Positions 46,901-60,804 of a stretch of DNA of 64,000 nucleotides are shown here, piece by piece. The notes under the pieces are model-generated. The model was not told the DNA's origin. It worked only from the letters and a program-made list of their open reading frames with translations, and searched no databases. Made by a program: the position numbers and the translations under genes. Source of the stretch: Cololabis saira (taxonomy: Eukaryota; Chordata; Actinopteri; Beloniformes; Belonidae); assembly GCF_033807715.1 (NCBI RefSeq), contig NC_084592.1:25574001-25638000 (forward strand). Reading direction: 5' to 3'. Positions within the stretch are counted from its first letter, which is position 1. Every line of letters begins with the position of its first letter.

Positions 46901-47752
46901 GAGTGTCATGGTTCAGATGTTTTTGTCCCCACTGCAATAAAGCAACAAATTACCACAGTTGTGCAGTAATTTGCTGCTGCTACTGTCATAAATAAACTAA
47001 TCATGTGGACATGCAATTAGAAGTCCATGCTTTTTAGGTCATGCCATGCTTCAGTATTTTATGCATGACTGTATCTGTGTGTGTATATCTGTAGTATTGA
47101 TTACTAAAGCCTATACAAAATTTAAAAAATTCTAGGAATCAGATACACAGAGGGGTCCACTATAGTTTTAATGAATTATCCTGATAAGGGAACAGGATCC
47201 ATCCAGGGATGGACATTCTTAGAAATGAACTCACTGGGAAAAATTAACGATCAATTATTCATTCATCTTTATTATTTTCATGAACATTTACCAGACATTA
47301 ATCATTTTGTTTTAACAAAGGAAAACGATCTCAAATAAGGCAGCAGAGCCAGAAGTTGCAAGCTAAACCTTAAATATCAACATTACATTAATAACGTTAC
47401 TGAAGCCTACTGATTTTTAAAAATGAGGCTCATTTTTAAAATCAGCACATCAACATGCTCAGGTGGGCGATGTTAATGTAGCCCAGAGACCATAAGTCCA
47501 GCCGTGGGAAACACTCGCTCTGCCGTTACCAACTTTGCAAGGATGGCAAGATCCTGGGGTGGTAACTTCACAACCCCTAGGGACGTTGCTCCATTCACTC
47601 TCTTAAAAAGAAAAAAAGACAGGAAATGAAGCAAGGGTCAACATATTTCCCCATTATTTTAAGGTTTGAATGATCCCACACCAAAAAGTAATTTTGCTCA
47701 CTTCATATTTACTTTTGATTTCTACAGTAGCCCTGTGGTTCTTGTCACGGCA
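43923..47752. other. No gene; hairpin and possible regulatory block
   Basis: Long, mostly AT-rich and apparently single-copy. The 101-codon plus frame 44866-45171 matches nothing I know. A perfect hairpin lies at 45556-45590, and next to it 45600-45740 contains an exact ATGCTAAT octamer at 45636-45643. Confidence 0.45.
45556..45590. repeat. Perfect 15-bp-arm hairpin with CCAAT
   Basis: TATGTGATTGGTCTT, a 5-base loop AGTAA, and AAGACCAATCACATA. Each arm carries CCAAT on one strand. No T-run follows, and no microRNA-length stem is formed. Confidence 0.95.
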
Positions 47753-48097
47753 TGGTGATGTAGGACCCAGATGCATGAGACAGGCGGCAAGAGCTCCAAA
47801 CAAAAGTGATTTATTAAACAAAAAGCACTGCAATGCAGGAAAAATCAAGAAACAAGCAAAAAGTCCAAACCAGACAGAGTACATAAACAAAAACAGTAAC
47901 CATTGCAAGAACCAGTGTGGAAGGAAATAGTATGGCCAGCAGCAAGGAAGGGAAAGACATGACAAGATATACTCATAAGACTTGACGAGACACAGGTCCA
48001 AACAATCAGGCCAGAAGGAAAATCAAAAAAGAACTAAAACACAATGACACAGGCTTTCAAAATAAAACAGGAACAGATAGAAACCCAAACCATGACA
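47753..48097 (-). mobile_element. Probable solo LTR
   Basis: TGTCACGG...CCATGACA, 345 bp, flanked by GTTCT (47748-47752) and GTTAT (48098-48102), a 5-bp duplication with one mismatch. On the minus strand it starts TGTCATGG and carries AATAAA followed by GT-rich sequence, as an LTR would. A relative is at 13458-14164. The frames inside (47654-48001 minus, 47670-47930 plus) are not genes. Confidence 0.6.
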
Positions 48098-48102
48098 GTT
48101 AT

Positions 48103-51100
48103 AGTCTAGAGGCAAATTATTTTGAACCTATCTGGTTCTCAAAAGCCCCTTTTATATTGGCGAATACCCCACGTTTAACGTGCGGATGGAGATTGACTCA
48201 CTTGTGGAGCCCGTCCCCAGGTGGTCAGTCGAGGAACTGCAGTTAAACTCACATCCTAGTTGGCATCAGATGAGAAAGACCAGTGTAGCTCATTGGTTGA
48301 TGCTTGACATTCTGAGATCGAAGTCGACCTTGGAGTGATGTTTCAGTTCAAAATTTTGCTTTGGAACACAGAAATTTTGGGTTGGGAGAACAAATGTTCC
48401 ACACTAAAAGCTATCAGGCACCAAGCTAAAGGGAGAAGGTTAGCTTGTTTGCAGAGAACAGTCATCATCACCATCCTTGAAGCTGTAAAACGTGATGCCA
48501 TAGTTGTTGCCCAGCTTGCAGGTGTGCAGGTGCTCAGGTGTCAGATTTCACTTGTAAATTGTTCCAGGGCACACTGTGCCAACAATAAGACCTACCAAAG
48601 ATTTACTGCTGATAGAAGCCAGCGCTATCTTAGAGCCAGTCAGGGCATTGTCTCGCAGTCCATATCAGACTATAAAAACAAAGCTTTACTGTCCACTCCT
48701 TAGCCTCTTCCTGCCTGCGTTTTGTCTTTAAAGTAAGATTTAGGGAGAATCCTTGCTCTAACTCTGAGTTAACGGATGTCTTTTGAGAGGTTTATTGCTC
48801 TGTTAGTTCATTTGGCACGAGGCCGTGTCTGTGCTGCTATAAACATCGCTATAAAGAGATCAGTGAGGCTGGCCTCTGTAAAGTTCATAAAAAGATCTCT
48901 GTCTCTGATAATGTCACTGATATATTTGAAATAGTCACCCATGAGTTAACTCATCTCGCCCAGTCTTTGGTGAAGTCTTGCTCATGCTTTCTTGCCTTTT
49001 TAGCGATTTAATCTTCAATCAATATCTTGTTAATTTGGGTTTTTTTTAGCCTTTAATTGATGTATCATCTCATTTAAGACATGTCTAAATGAAGTTTTGG
49101 TTTTCCATTTAAAATTCTTGTAAAATGGATGGAAGTGAGTTGGTTTATCTACTTAGGAAGAACAAACCTAAAGCATTTAATCTGTCCATGTAAATATTGC
49201 GGCTCTTCATCCACAAAATTAGGACACAGTATACAAATACTTTCAAGTCCAAATGCCAAGAGGACCACTTGCAAGTTATGTTTGCAGTGAGACATTCACA
49301 GAGTGCTAATGGTGGAAAAATCAGGAAATAAATAATAACAACAGCTTTAAAGAGTAACAGAGTATCTGAAGTGTCCGAATGACAAGTTCATGTAAAAAAC
49401 AATATACAATCACAGTGTTGGTAATGGAAGTGGGAATTATCTCAGTCAACAGAATTATTTTTTTCCCACCCAACAAAGAAGGACATTCTTATTATTGAAC
49501 CTGTATTATGTTCATTACCTTCTGTGCAACAAAATACAAGCCAGTGACCAGAAAAAAAAATCATTGCAATAGATTAAATTCTAATGGGCACATAAATGAA
49601 CAAACCAGAAAGAGGAAATGATTCTGTGAGTGGGTGCAGTGTCACTCTTCTCTCATCAGTAGGTGAAGCTGGCTGTGTCAGAGTTAGCTTCCGTTTTATT
49701 CCCGGTATAGCACAGTGCTTTGTAAATTCAGGAAGCACTGACAAACAGTGAGCTGATAACACGAATGATCTGAAACAGTGGGCTGTAAACAGAAGAGGTG
49801 AGAGGTTGTCCAAATGCAGTATGTGGAAGACACAAGGTCAGATTCTTACTGAAATGTAACATAAGAGCCTGAAGTGGCTAGACCCAAGATTTCCCTCACT
49901 ACAAAACATGATCAGTGTTATTTACTTTACCTGGAAATTGTTTTAATGCCATGACTAGTCAATGTTTAATATGCAAAACCAAAGTCAGTGTACAAAACAC
50001 ATTCTAATCCCCCCCCCCTGCAGTTGCGCAGTGGCCCTTCATAAGAGAGCCACAATAGTTTGGTGCTGAAAAGAAGCATTTAACTACCCCTTTGTTTAGG
50101 GCTTGCATCTGAATGTGAAGGCTTAGTGCGACAAATGAATACCAAAAAGTGCAACTGACAATATGTTGAGTTTGAAAATGATTAATATTGATTACAGTGA
50201 TTGTATTGCCGATTAAAATTATCAGCCAGCATATCGACCAAGTTAGTTCATATTTTTTCTCTTCCTATGCAGTTAAAAATAAACTTGCTGAAGCTTTTGA
50301 ATGAGCCTGTCCTTCCTGCCAACCAGTCATCTCATCAGCAGAGGTGTGTTGGAGGCCTGCTAATCTTCAAGTGCAAATCAGAGATAGCACTCCTTGATCA
50401 GCTAATGAAGAGTGTGTGAAAGTGTGAAGAGAGAGAGATGGAGAGGGAGAACAGAAAAGAGCTTTTCAGTTGGAGTGTTTGAGAGTGTTGTTCCTGATTA
50501 CATGTGAAACTACTGAACGTGGGTTTCTGAGTGCCGATGGCACTTCTTTTTTTTTAAAGAGAAGCCGAAGAGGAGGTGTGACTTTTCATCATCTCTGGTG
50601 TCTGCAGGTAGTGCAAAATGTATCACGCAAGAAGCAATGTTACTAAATGCTGAAACATGGGTTATATTCATATATGTCAGTGTTGTTGGCAGTTATTCTC
50701 ATCTTGTTTTCAAAAGGAACATGAATGCATGTTATATAGGCAAAGACAATATGATTGTATCATTTATTCTTTTTTACCACAGCAGGAGGACATTATACAG
50801 ATAGAAAGTGGTTTAGGGTTTTCCCCATGTCCTGAATAGAGTACATGTGAACAAAATGCACAGCGTGTCAGCATAGGGAGGAAGCAATAACCCTTTCATT
50901 CGGGTTGTTTGATAGTTTTCACAGTGAGGAGGGCAATATTTGTGTGGAATGAAACTGATAAATAGAACATTTCTTTCTTTTTTTACCCCTCATACTCAAG
51001 TTTCAAGCTGCATCTTTGCTTATAATGCTACCATCTCTGCAATGATCTCTCATCCTTTGCATCGCCTCCTCACCGCACTGCCTTTGATTTCAAGAGCTGA

Positions 51101-51264
51101 ACTATTCTGCAACATTTGTTGATGTGGATCTGCAAGTAAATGCTGCAGAATTGTGCTCCTCTTGGAATTGTTCTTCTTCGCTGACCACCAGGAGAGGAAC
51201 CCACCATCATCGGCTACACACCACAAAGGCACAAAGATTGTCACTTGCAATCATGCAGTTGTAA
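48103..51264. other. No gene recognised
   Basis: The 122-codon plus frame at 48335-48703 is the longest but lacks recognisable domains and a splice context. Ten C occur at 50009-50018. The remainder is AT-rich and apparently unique. Confidence 0.45.
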
Positions 51265-52060
51265 TAAAAATTATAATGATTTTAGAACTTCTTTTTATAA
51301 AGCACGTTTCTAAATAAGTTTACAAAGTGCTTATCATAGTAGAAGAGAATTAAACAGGTAAAACAACATGAAACAGGAACAACAATATGAAACTCTTGAG
51401 CAGCATTCTTTTTTATAAATACATAGTCATGAAAGGCTGTCTGATAAAGGTAACGGTTACAAAAATAATAACAACAATAAGAAGATGTTGACCAGCAGCC
51501 CTCCCATCAAAATTACAACTTGCTAATTCAGAGAAGAGGGGACAAGACCACTAGAGTAGCAGTAATACAATGTGTATTATATTTACCAGACAACACCAAG
51601 GCCTTCCGAAAATTGTAAAGGAAGGTTTTCAAGGTATCAAGATTTATTGCATGCTTGAGTTCAGCAGGCAATAACTTCCATAAAGTGGGGGCCATAATGG
51701 AAAAAGCCTGATCTCTGTGTGTCACAAAATTTGTTCTGGGGATAGTTAGATGGGCAGGGATCTCAGTGGTCGGAAAGGGACATTGCAGGTCAATAAGCCT
51801 GAGATGTAAGTCAGGCTGGGCCATTTAAGGCTTTAAAGCTGAGCAGTAAAATGTTTAAATCGAATAAAAAAAAATCTAACAGCCATTGAAAGAAAACAAG
51901 CACAGGGGTGATGTGCTCATACCTTTGTGTACAGGTAATGAAACTTGCTGCAGCATTTTGAATTAATTGTAAGTGATGGAGGGACCCCTGACTGATACGC
52001 AAGTACGATGAATTACAATAGTCAAGGTGAAAGTAGACAAAAGCATGCATTCATAAGTAA
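51265..52060 (-). pseudogene. LINE reverse-transcriptase C-terminal relic
   Basis: On the minus strand, 51811-52050 encodes FHLDYCNSSYLRISQGSLHH and later LLLSFKALNGPA. 51528-51824 continues in another frame with RTNFVTHRDQAFSIMAPTLW and KLLPAELKHAINLDTLKTF. This is the LDYCNSLL...QNAAAR...HITPVL...FKALN...RAFSxxAPxLWNxLP...LxxFKxxLKT series at the end of many teleost L2-like LINEs. A frameshift near 51811-51824 separates the two. Downstream (51265-51330) CTTCTTTTTATAAAGCACGT and ACAAAGTGCTTAT are the 3' tail. The copy is 5'-truncated and inactive. Confidence 0.88.
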
Positions 52061-54279
52061 GCAGTTGAAAGAAAGGACCTGCCTAATAAATTAGAGCAAA
52101 ATTCTTGATTCCAACCCTCTAAATGATGATGGATGATATTATAGCAAACAGTATCAAAAGGCGACATTTAAAGACAATCAAAATCTAACATACTTTATCT
52201 GCACTGTAGTAGCAGTAGTAACAGGTTTGTAGTGCTATACTGTACTGTGTAATTTAGCTTGTTTCATTTGGTACAAGTGCATTTATTTTTATTTAAATTG
52301 TTGGCTGGGTGTTATCATATATGATTCAGGATTGCTTTTTGGCAAAATCCTGTTTGTTTTTTTTCATTTCATTGCAATAGAGGGGTTCACGCCCTTAATG
52401 GTGATGCATTAATCTAGTACAAATTATGACTCAAACATGCTAAATTTGTGAACCAAAAGGTCTAATTAAGCTAGCAAAATAAACCTAGCTACTTAACATA
52501 CATTTTGCTAGTTTAGCTGATATCAGGGAATATCAGCATCATTTGCAGCAAAATGTCGAGAAAAGGACTCAGAAATTCTGATTTTATAAAGTCACAAATT
52601 TGTGAGGAAAACCTTGTACATCACAACACAGAATGTGCTTATCTGAGGTACAATGTAACTGCTTGACAGCTAAGTACATAAATGGTCCTAATTAGGTGGC
52701 TACACATGATGATAGTTTATTATAGTTATCCCCATATTCTGTATACAAGACTGCTCTAAGAACCTGGGGGACCCATTGTCGCTACAGGAGTCCTACGCAT
52801 TATGTAGTCCGCATATAGTAAGGAAAAACTCTTAATATTATAGACAGCAATATACAGTATGTCAGTGTTACAATAAAGAGGTTTATGTTACTGCTTTACC
52901 ACTCTTGTTGAAATCCTCTTTCAAAGCCCCAGTCCATAAAAATGGTATTCGGGTAAACCCTACATCATAGCCAGTAAAACATTACACAACTCTTTTTCAA
53001 ACATAAACACTGTAGTATTTCTATCTAAGCAGTTGCTGTTAAAACAGGCACTTTATAGTGGGTAGCTTTGTTTGGTTTTTATTAGGAGAAGAGACAATGT
53101 AACTGATCAAGCATGAACATATGATGAAAACTGTTGCTTTGCAAAACTGTGAAAGTGTATAACTGACTAAACATAACTGAAGGGTTATAGTCTTATTTTA
53201 AAGATAATAAAAATCTAATTAGCAGTCATCTAACCTATTTTCAAAAACTGATTACTCTGTGTTCAATGGCAAGTGTGGTGTTTTCCTGTTTAAAATGAAA
53301 TGTAAAGACTAATGATTCCCAACCAGTGGGATTCATCCACTGTACAGGATTAAAGGTTTATTATCATGCTTTATCAAAAGAGGAATACACAGTGTTATAG
53401 TAAATGAAAACCAGAGGAATTTTACTTTTTGCCTTTGGATTGTTTAATGCTGAGTTTCTTTTCTGTTTGTTAAGTTTCTTCTTTCTTTTTTTTTAATCTT
53501 TTTTTATGCTCACCGCATTTCCCCATACCTTTAACATGGCTACTATGGTCTAAAAACACTAAAGTCTGTTTGCAGCAGTTGCTGTTTGCATTATGGGTAA
53601 GAGAAAAGTATGGCAATGAGGAAAAAAGAAAAAGATTTTTAACAGCTTTACATAGAATGTAAGATTGTTAGAGAGGATGTTTTATCTCAGCCGTCAGAGA
53701 TACAAGCTGGGCTTAAGTTTCACCAGCATAGACAGCAGACATAGATTTAGATGCGCAGAAGCAAACAGACAGGTCTTTTCTTCCATTCATGATGTTCCTG
53801 CCAGGTTTCCTGGTGCTGTTCAGGTCCAGTGATTATGAAGGAGAAGACCTGAGCAACCAATCTGTTGCCTCTGTGTCTTGGGGTCCTGTCCGGGCCTCTG
53901 AGTCCTGAGCATGGAGATGTTCTGGGTGACTTCCAGATCTATTTAATTAACCTTGGGATAAAGTTCTAGAAGAAGATAGATTATAAATAAAAAGGCCAGT
54001 GGGTCAGGAACCCATTCAAAGTGACTAATAAGGTCAATTTGAATTTATGTTATCATATTCATCATTTCGTTTAAAACCTTACAGTACAATATTCATATAG
54101 ATAATTTATTCTTACAGTCCTGACTAAAGAAATGATGAAGTAATAGCATTTGCCTAACATACGATGTTTGAAGAGTAATTGTGTGCAGACTTTATTTTAC
54201 AAATAAAATATATGCAGTCTTTTGCTAATTATTTTCTCCCTATAAGTCAAAGTACACTGACGAATAACTCTCTTATTCT
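52061..54279. other. No gene recognised
   Basis: AT-rich sequence with no frame above 60 codons. No repeat is identified with confidence. Confidence 0.5.
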
Positions 54280-54585
54280 GGTTCCTCGAAATTTCTTTCT
54301 CTGTTAATAAGTTTGTTTCCCTCCAATGTGCCTTGAAGTTGATTAAGATGGGTTATTGCACCAAAATGAAGGTTCAGTGCAGTACGATGAGCTAAATTGT
54401 ATTGTAATAAATTCTTAATCTGAATTTAAATTTGACTGAATGGGATTGTCTCTGCATTACAAAGAATTTGACTCAGTTGGATTGTACTTAATTGGACTGC
54501 ACTGAGCTTTTTTGCTTTCTGTGTAAAATCTGTTGTGATAACTTTTGTTGTGAATTGGTGCTATATAACTGAAAGTGACACAAAT
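54280..54585 (+). mobile_element. LINE/SINE 3' tail, plus strand
   Basis: CCAATGTGCCTTGAAGTTG, then CTGTTGTGATAACTTTTGTT and GTGAATTGGTGCTATATAAC, resemble the CTTGAG...TTGTGATTTGGCGCTATATA tail seen inverted at 23163-23400. It is diverged and the ends are approximate. Confidence 0.5.
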
Positions 54586-55096
54586 GTAAATGGCCCAAAG
54601 TAACCAAAAATTGCCACGATTTTTGGACAAGAGAAAAAGAAACTTGCAAAATAATGACTTCAAATAAAGACAAAGAGGGAACCCCTGTGTATTTGTTTCT
54701 TCAGTAACATGTATATAATATAGGCTTTAATCACCATTGATCCAGGACAGCATGAAATAATACCTTCTATTATTTTCACACAATTTTGCACAAAACTTCA
54801 CAGAGTTGTCTCAGCCACACTCTGAAAATCTCAGTATAATTTCAGTTCAAAACATCTTCGCAAGTTTACAAACTGTTTAAATAAGGGTTTAGAGTTATTT
54901 ATTAATTTCTTAGCTGTAACTGTGATCCTCTTTTTTGGCTTATATTCATTTATTTACCTGCTTCTTTGCTTGCTTGGTTGTTTATTTTGAACATAGGAGC
55001 CATCCTTCATTTATCACGTCAGTTCAGGCAAACACTGAAAATGAAAAACAGTCAAATGTACAATTTAGGAGCCATTAAATGAGAGTTAACATATTC

Positions 55097-55145
55097 CGGG
55101 CAGCTGTGGCTGAGGAGATAGAGCAGGCAGAAGGTTGGTGGTAGT
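55097..55145 (+). mobile_element. SINE head fragment
   Basis: CCGGGCAGCTGTGGCTGAGG, AGATAGAGCAGGCAGAAGG, and TTGGTGGT match the 5' tRNA-like head of the teleost SINE type (compare 14503). The body is absent. Confidence 0.65.
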
Positions 55146-58100
55146 ATTTCTCAACTTCTTGAGTCCACACGTGTCCTTTAATATATTTGTGTCTTGTGAT
55201 AGTTCATTGCTCTATTTTAATTTTTACCATAAAATGTTAAAAACACATTATACATATTCTTAAAGAATCAGACTCCCAAACCAGTATATTTGCTGTTGTA
55301 TAGTTTACGACACTGTCTGTAAATATTCTTGTCATCTGAAAGGTCACCAGTAATGTAATGTCCTAGTTATTTAATATCATGACACAACTTAATGACAGAA
55401 AAGTTACATTTCCTCATTTTTTTTCTGCCTGATACTGTCTTCCTTGCTCTCGCTCATATAGTCTACTGTACAATCTTCTGCCAAAATTCCTCTTTTTTAG
55501 TTTAACTAAGATAACTTAATCTCACACCATATTGTGAACAGGTTTAGTCATTTTCAAAGATTTTCACCAAATATATAATTGTATTAATGTTAATCTCTGA
55601 AGGCAAATGGATTATCAGTAGTACAAATGTATCATTACATTTAAACAATAAAATAAAAGAAAAAATTCTCCATCACTTAAGCTTGAATACTAACCAAGCG
55701 TATATGAGTTTAAAACTGTATAATGTAATGGCTTAACCCATGCACCTGCATGGCATAGCTCTGAGTTAAAATGCAAAATGAGTTAAAAGATAGGAAAGTA
55801 CATAACATACATAACTATCCTTTAATCTTGAGACATCATCCCTACACACTCTTGTGTAGTGACCAGGACACTATCATTATTTTCTAATTTTCCTAGTTAG
55901 ATTATACTCTTTTAACTCAGATAAACAAGGCAAAACAATGCTTTTGCCACAACCAAGAAATTGCATCTGAGCCACTTCATCGAGATTTGATTGTAATTAC
56001 ACGTTTCCAACGTGCACATTACACCTATTTACGTTTTAACCTACAATAGCAGCTAGGCTCAAGATGTGAAGTTAAATTTATTGGAGAAATAGTAGAGTTT
56101 CATTGTAAATAAGAACCTTTGTCCATGAAGGCATCGTCATGCATACACAATCACTCTTACACCACTTTATAAGATTGAGATTGAAGTGGCAGCATTTCAT
56201 TTGCAGACTGTACCTTACCTTTTTCCAGTCAGGATCTCCAGGTTTCATCTCATTTGCAGTTTTTTACTTCCATTGCCACTTATACTGGTTAATTTGCAGA
56301 CCAGCGTGTAGGCCATCGTCACAGTGTGTGTCAATTCATATGACGCGTGTTCAGTCACTGTGGCCTTAAAGCAAAGTCCGGTCAGGCTGATTGCAGCAGG
56401 CTGCTGCGAGGTAGCAAAAGGGAGCATCCCCTCAGTTCAGCGAAGGTCGGGCACAGCCATCATTAGGTTGACAGAGTCTAAAACAGGGTCTACTGAGGTG
56501 GCGGAGTTGACTGACGCTTTTTGACTCAAGGACATGTTGGTATCAGAGGTTAATGATGGAGGCAGCCTTGGCACGCCGTGGGGGATGTCACTTATCATAC
56601 TGATACAGATAGAGAGTGTGTGTGTGTGTGTGTGTCTGTGCATGCTCTATGCATGCGTGTGTGTCCAAACTCAGCTGAGGATTTAAAGGCCAATATCAAT
56701 ATGAGTGTGCTGGAATGAGCCACTTTTTAAGTAGATTCAAACATCACTGCACTGACACAGTGAATTTAAAAGACAAATTGACCAATGCTTCATGAATCTG
56801 CATCTGATTCAGATTATAGGATGACAATTTATTACTGTGGGATTTTAATCATGTAATAATTTTATTCAGTAAACAGTCCCTTTAGAAAAAAAAGCTCTAA
56901 ATGGAAGTTCACATCAGCATGAGCATGTTTGCCTGTATTGCAGGGGTGCGTTAACCTTTTTTGTCCCTGTTCTAATTGTCCTTATTTGATCAGTGTAGTC
57001 GTGGTTTCAGGCACTTCCTTGTTCCCCTTACAGCTTCATTTATCACAGGCAGCTATGGAGACGCACAAAGACACTCATCGCTTCAAGGTGATTACCTTCA
57101 AGTGGCTCCGTTTGTGTTACCATGTTAAATCGATGTGCTTGGTAGCAACCAGGAGCAATAGATATCTCTGACCATTGCATTTCTGTGTGACTTTGAAGTG
57201 CTTTGGAGCTTTGAATGGTATCAATAAAAGGCAACTGCAGTCAGTCCTAAAAAATCAGACTTTTATAAACTTTTTAAAATACATTTGCGTTTATATATAC
57301 TATATATTTGACCATCTTCCATTGGCTTTTAAAAAGCGGAGTATTTTATTTCTTTGAATCTTTTCAGATTCTATCTCAAAGCACTTTAAATAAACCATAA
57401 GTATCAATCAAAGCAACAATGCAGTTACCCTTTCCTTTAGTCTATATAAGAAAAAGTGTGTTTTAGAAACACAGGGAGTGCCTTCTTTTCATCTTTTTTT
57501 ACCTAATGAGATAGAGATCTGTATTCTCCCCTGTCTGTCTCTGTCTCTGTCTCTGTCACACAAATATGTTGCGTCTAAAATTTAGTGTTTGAAGAAAATT
57601 AAAATGATGAAAGCCAGACAAAAGATGTTTTTTTTGTTTGCATTTAATTTAGAAGAATATTGGATTGTTTTTATGAAGTGTCATCCAACTCTCGTGGTTT
57701 CCCCAGCCATAATACCAGCATAAGCCTCTCAAAGTAACTTTGGAGTCTCATGCTGGTCGTCTGAGTAACTGCATATTCCTTTTTACGGCACCATGTCACA
57801 CATCCACAATGATGAAACTACCTCATAAACCTACAGTGGGCAGAGGTGACTAAAGGCCCATTTCCAATATGAGGAGTTTTATGGGGGCCATTGAAGTGTA
57901 TCCATGATCAGGAACGACTCCGCAACAAGAATTTTAACCCCTTTTACTTTGCCTGATGCCAAATGTATATTACCCCAGTTTAGGGTGTCGTCTGTCCTTT
58001 TTTACATTAACTGACTCAGTCGGGTGTCAAGCTGACTGCATCAATAACCATCCTCCAAGTATACATTTAATTGCAGGTCAGGGTAATGTAAATAGGTTGA

Positions 58101-59799
58101 TGTCAGATGGTGGGACCTGGGTGGTATTTTTTTATAATAAGCAAGGAGGTCCACAAGCTCCTCATCCTCAAAGCCAAGGAGCCCATAAATCAGCATATTA
58201 TGGCAAGTGTAATATGAAGCCAGCTACTAAAATATTAGACTGCAACTTTGCAAGAAATTAAACCCTGGTCATTAACAAACTAAACAGCCTTAAAAATAAG
58301 TTTATATGTTGGTCAACAAACCCAATGACAGGAGAAGACTGAACTGATTGTATTTGTTTGACACAATTTAAAGGGGAGCCACGCCGCAAAGCCCATTGCC
58401 ATTCAGGGTAGCATGGATGTGCAACCCTCTCCATCCGCAGCTCTTCCAATGTTGGTGAAGCCAACCAAACAGACAGCGAGGCCGCCATGTTGCATAGCAC
58501 CACTTGATAAGGCCTCCTGACTCCTCTTCCCTCCTCTAAACATGGCTTCAGGCACCGGGGAACCAATAAGACCCCTTATATTTACACCACCCAGCATGCA
58601 TTAAGCATAGGAAGGTAGCAGCCTTGTAAAACTGCTGGGTGGAGACTAGTGCGTCATGGACTTGGTCCTGATTGGATATGGAGATGCCCAAGGCAGGAGT
58701 AAAAGGAGATGACATTGTTCAGCTGCCAACATTCCTTTCAGATATGAGCCATCGCTATTCATTCATTGCACTATTACATGCAACCATTGAGTTTCTTAAA
58801 TTACATTTCCATTAGCAGAGGTCTTGGGGTAAATGATGGAACCTTTAAGATCCACTTACTGAGCAAACTACCTCTCCATACCACCTGATGGTATTGCCAT
58901 TGGGGGGGTAAGGGAATGCACATTTGCTGTTTGCCGGTCACTGATTTATGAAAGAAGAAAATGGTAAAGAAGAAGGATAAACAGAACAAAATCCAACTGG
59001 GATGCTGAGATCTATATTGAAGAAGTTAAGATGGTTGTTTTTGCTCTATGCATTCCAATGTTAGCAATGAATGAGAAGAGATGAGTTGTACTTGAAGAGG
59101 ACATCGAGACAGCTGAACAACATGATTTCCTGCCACAACCATAATCCACTCAACACATCACAGGTATAGGAGAACTAAAAGAGTATATAAAGGAAAAGAC
59201 AGAAGTGAAAACAAGAGATTGACCAAACAATTGAATGATCGAGCATAAAAACTTTTTAAATCTCCACAGCCATAGAAGAACCCTTCATGCTAAACTTCCT
59301 TTATGTTGCTTTAATTTTAACTAAGACATGTTGAAAAACTGTGTCTGTTAGGACAGAGAGACGAAGTCAAAGCTTCACCATGCATGTTTTTTTAGTGATC
59401 TGTCTCCATCACCACTGTTCGAACAGCTAAGCTCCCATTTTAATCAGACCACCTGTCTACACTGGCAGCATACAGTAAAGACTTGTGCGTTACCCTGCTC
59501 ACCTGCAAACACAAGCCAAAGCATATTCCACACTGGGTTCTGAGTGCTTCTAAAACAAGGCTGGTATATAAGGCTGAGTACTTTTCCTGAACCCATGTAG
59601 GCGTAAGCAGACACAGAGAGAGCACTAAAGCTGCTGCTGCTCTGTTAATGCGCTGCTCACTTTAAAACTTGTAGCCCTTTTTGTTGAACATATTCTAACA
59701 CTGAATAATAAGAACCATATGACCAAACTCTTTAACTCCCCCTCTGTTCACTTAAAATTGGAAGGAAAACAATGCAAACCTCTTGTGATTAACCTGCAT
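55146..59799. other. No gene recognised
   Basis: Largely AT-rich. A (GT)n of about ten units lies at 56615-56634 and a (TCTCTG)n-like run at 57530-57558. The section 58370-58700 has more balanced composition and repeats GCATG/CCAGC motifs, but no exon is supported: minus frames at 58258-58566 and 58403-58597 overlap and lack family resemblance. Confidence 0.45.
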
Positions 59800-59836
59800 G
59801 AATTTTCAATAAAATGTGATCTGATCATCATCTAAA

Positions 59837-59969
59837 AAGCATGGCGAAGCCGCTTTCTGCTATTATGCCACATATAGCTGGAATAAGCTCCCGGAAGACC
59901 TTAGATCTGCCCCAACTTTGCCTATTTTTAAAACTAAGCTAAAGACCCTTATGTTTACTTCTGCTTTAA
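59837..59969 (+). pseudogene. LINE reverse-transcriptase C-terminal fragment
   Basis: One frame reads AAFCYYATYSWNKLPEDLRS, then APTLPIFKTKLKTLMFTSAL. This matches the AxxLWNxLPxxLRxAxxLxxFKxxLKTxLFxxA end of teleost L2-like LINEs. A TTAA-flanked transposon then interrupts the copy (59970-60804). The 3' part resumes with AACTGCTGCTAAACCGCAGC and continues to about 61112. Confidence 0.82.
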
Positions 59970-60804
59970 AGGAGCTTGAGGCTCCTTTTAAGAAATGAGA
60001 CTCTCTAGCGCCACCCTTCACCACGACGGCCGTTGGGGGTACTGCAGCCAACAGTGAAGCCGGTGTGGGTACCAGATTGTATCGGGCTGCAATATTTTCC
60101 CCGGAAGTGTGCATTTTTTCCCCGCGATGGTATTTTAGTCAGAAGCAGCAGATCATAGTGGAGGTAAAAGGGAGAAGAAACATATACAAGGAATTATCAG
60201 AATTATCAGTGATCTTACTGACATAGGCTAAAAAAAATATTAGAGTTAAAATATTTATTAGGGACTATTTTCATTAGACAATTGGAGATTCATCAGTGAG
60301 CTGAGAACAATAATAGCCTACGATATACAGTATAGGGTAAACAATCTTTTGCTTGCTGCATAGCAGTAAGCAGTTAAATATTTTGATCTAAATAGACATT
60401 TTAAATTATCGATTTGCTTTATTACATTTATTAATCATCAGTTTTCACAAGACGGAACGTCATCACGTACGGTCAAAAGCCAATCACAAGACGAAACGTC
60501 ATCACGTACGGGGAGCCGGTAAAAAAAAGCAGGTGGGAAAAAAAAGCACAGACACCGGCACGGGAGAACGGGGAGAACGCACATGCAGCGTCATGTGACG
60601 TCACATCCGCAGGACAGCGCGGGAAATTCGGGACCGGATTGCAGCACATTTTGCAGCACACAGCCTGTTCAAGGCAAAGGAGAGATACACTAGAGGGCTC
60701 ATTCTTTTGGGTTTGGAACGCTTCATCTGACATTATTACTAGAAAACTTAAAATGTATACGGATTTTTTTCATAAATCCTGCCACAATCCGGCCTCAAGC
60801 TCCT
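59970..60804. mobile_element. TTAA-flanked element with AGGAGCTTGAGGC ends
   Basis: 835 bp. The left end AGGAGCTTGAGGCTCC and the right end GGCCTCAAGCTCCT are perfect inverted repeats over 13 bp. TTAA occurs on both sides (59966-59969, 60805-60808), the piggyBac-type target. It also contains a 39-bp-period duplication (60446-60511). No transposase is recognised. The minus frame 60473-60733 is not a gene. Confidence 0.82.
60446..60511 (+). repeat. Two-copy tandem repeat, period 39
   Basis: CACAAGACGGAACGTCATCA at 60446 recurs as CACAAGACGAAACGTCATCA at 60485, each followed by CGTACGG. Confidence 0.9.

Noticed and set aside
48335..48703. 122-codon plus-strand frame
   Set aside because: No recognisable domain, no splice signals judged convincing, no partner exon nearby. 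A chance frame is the simplest reading.
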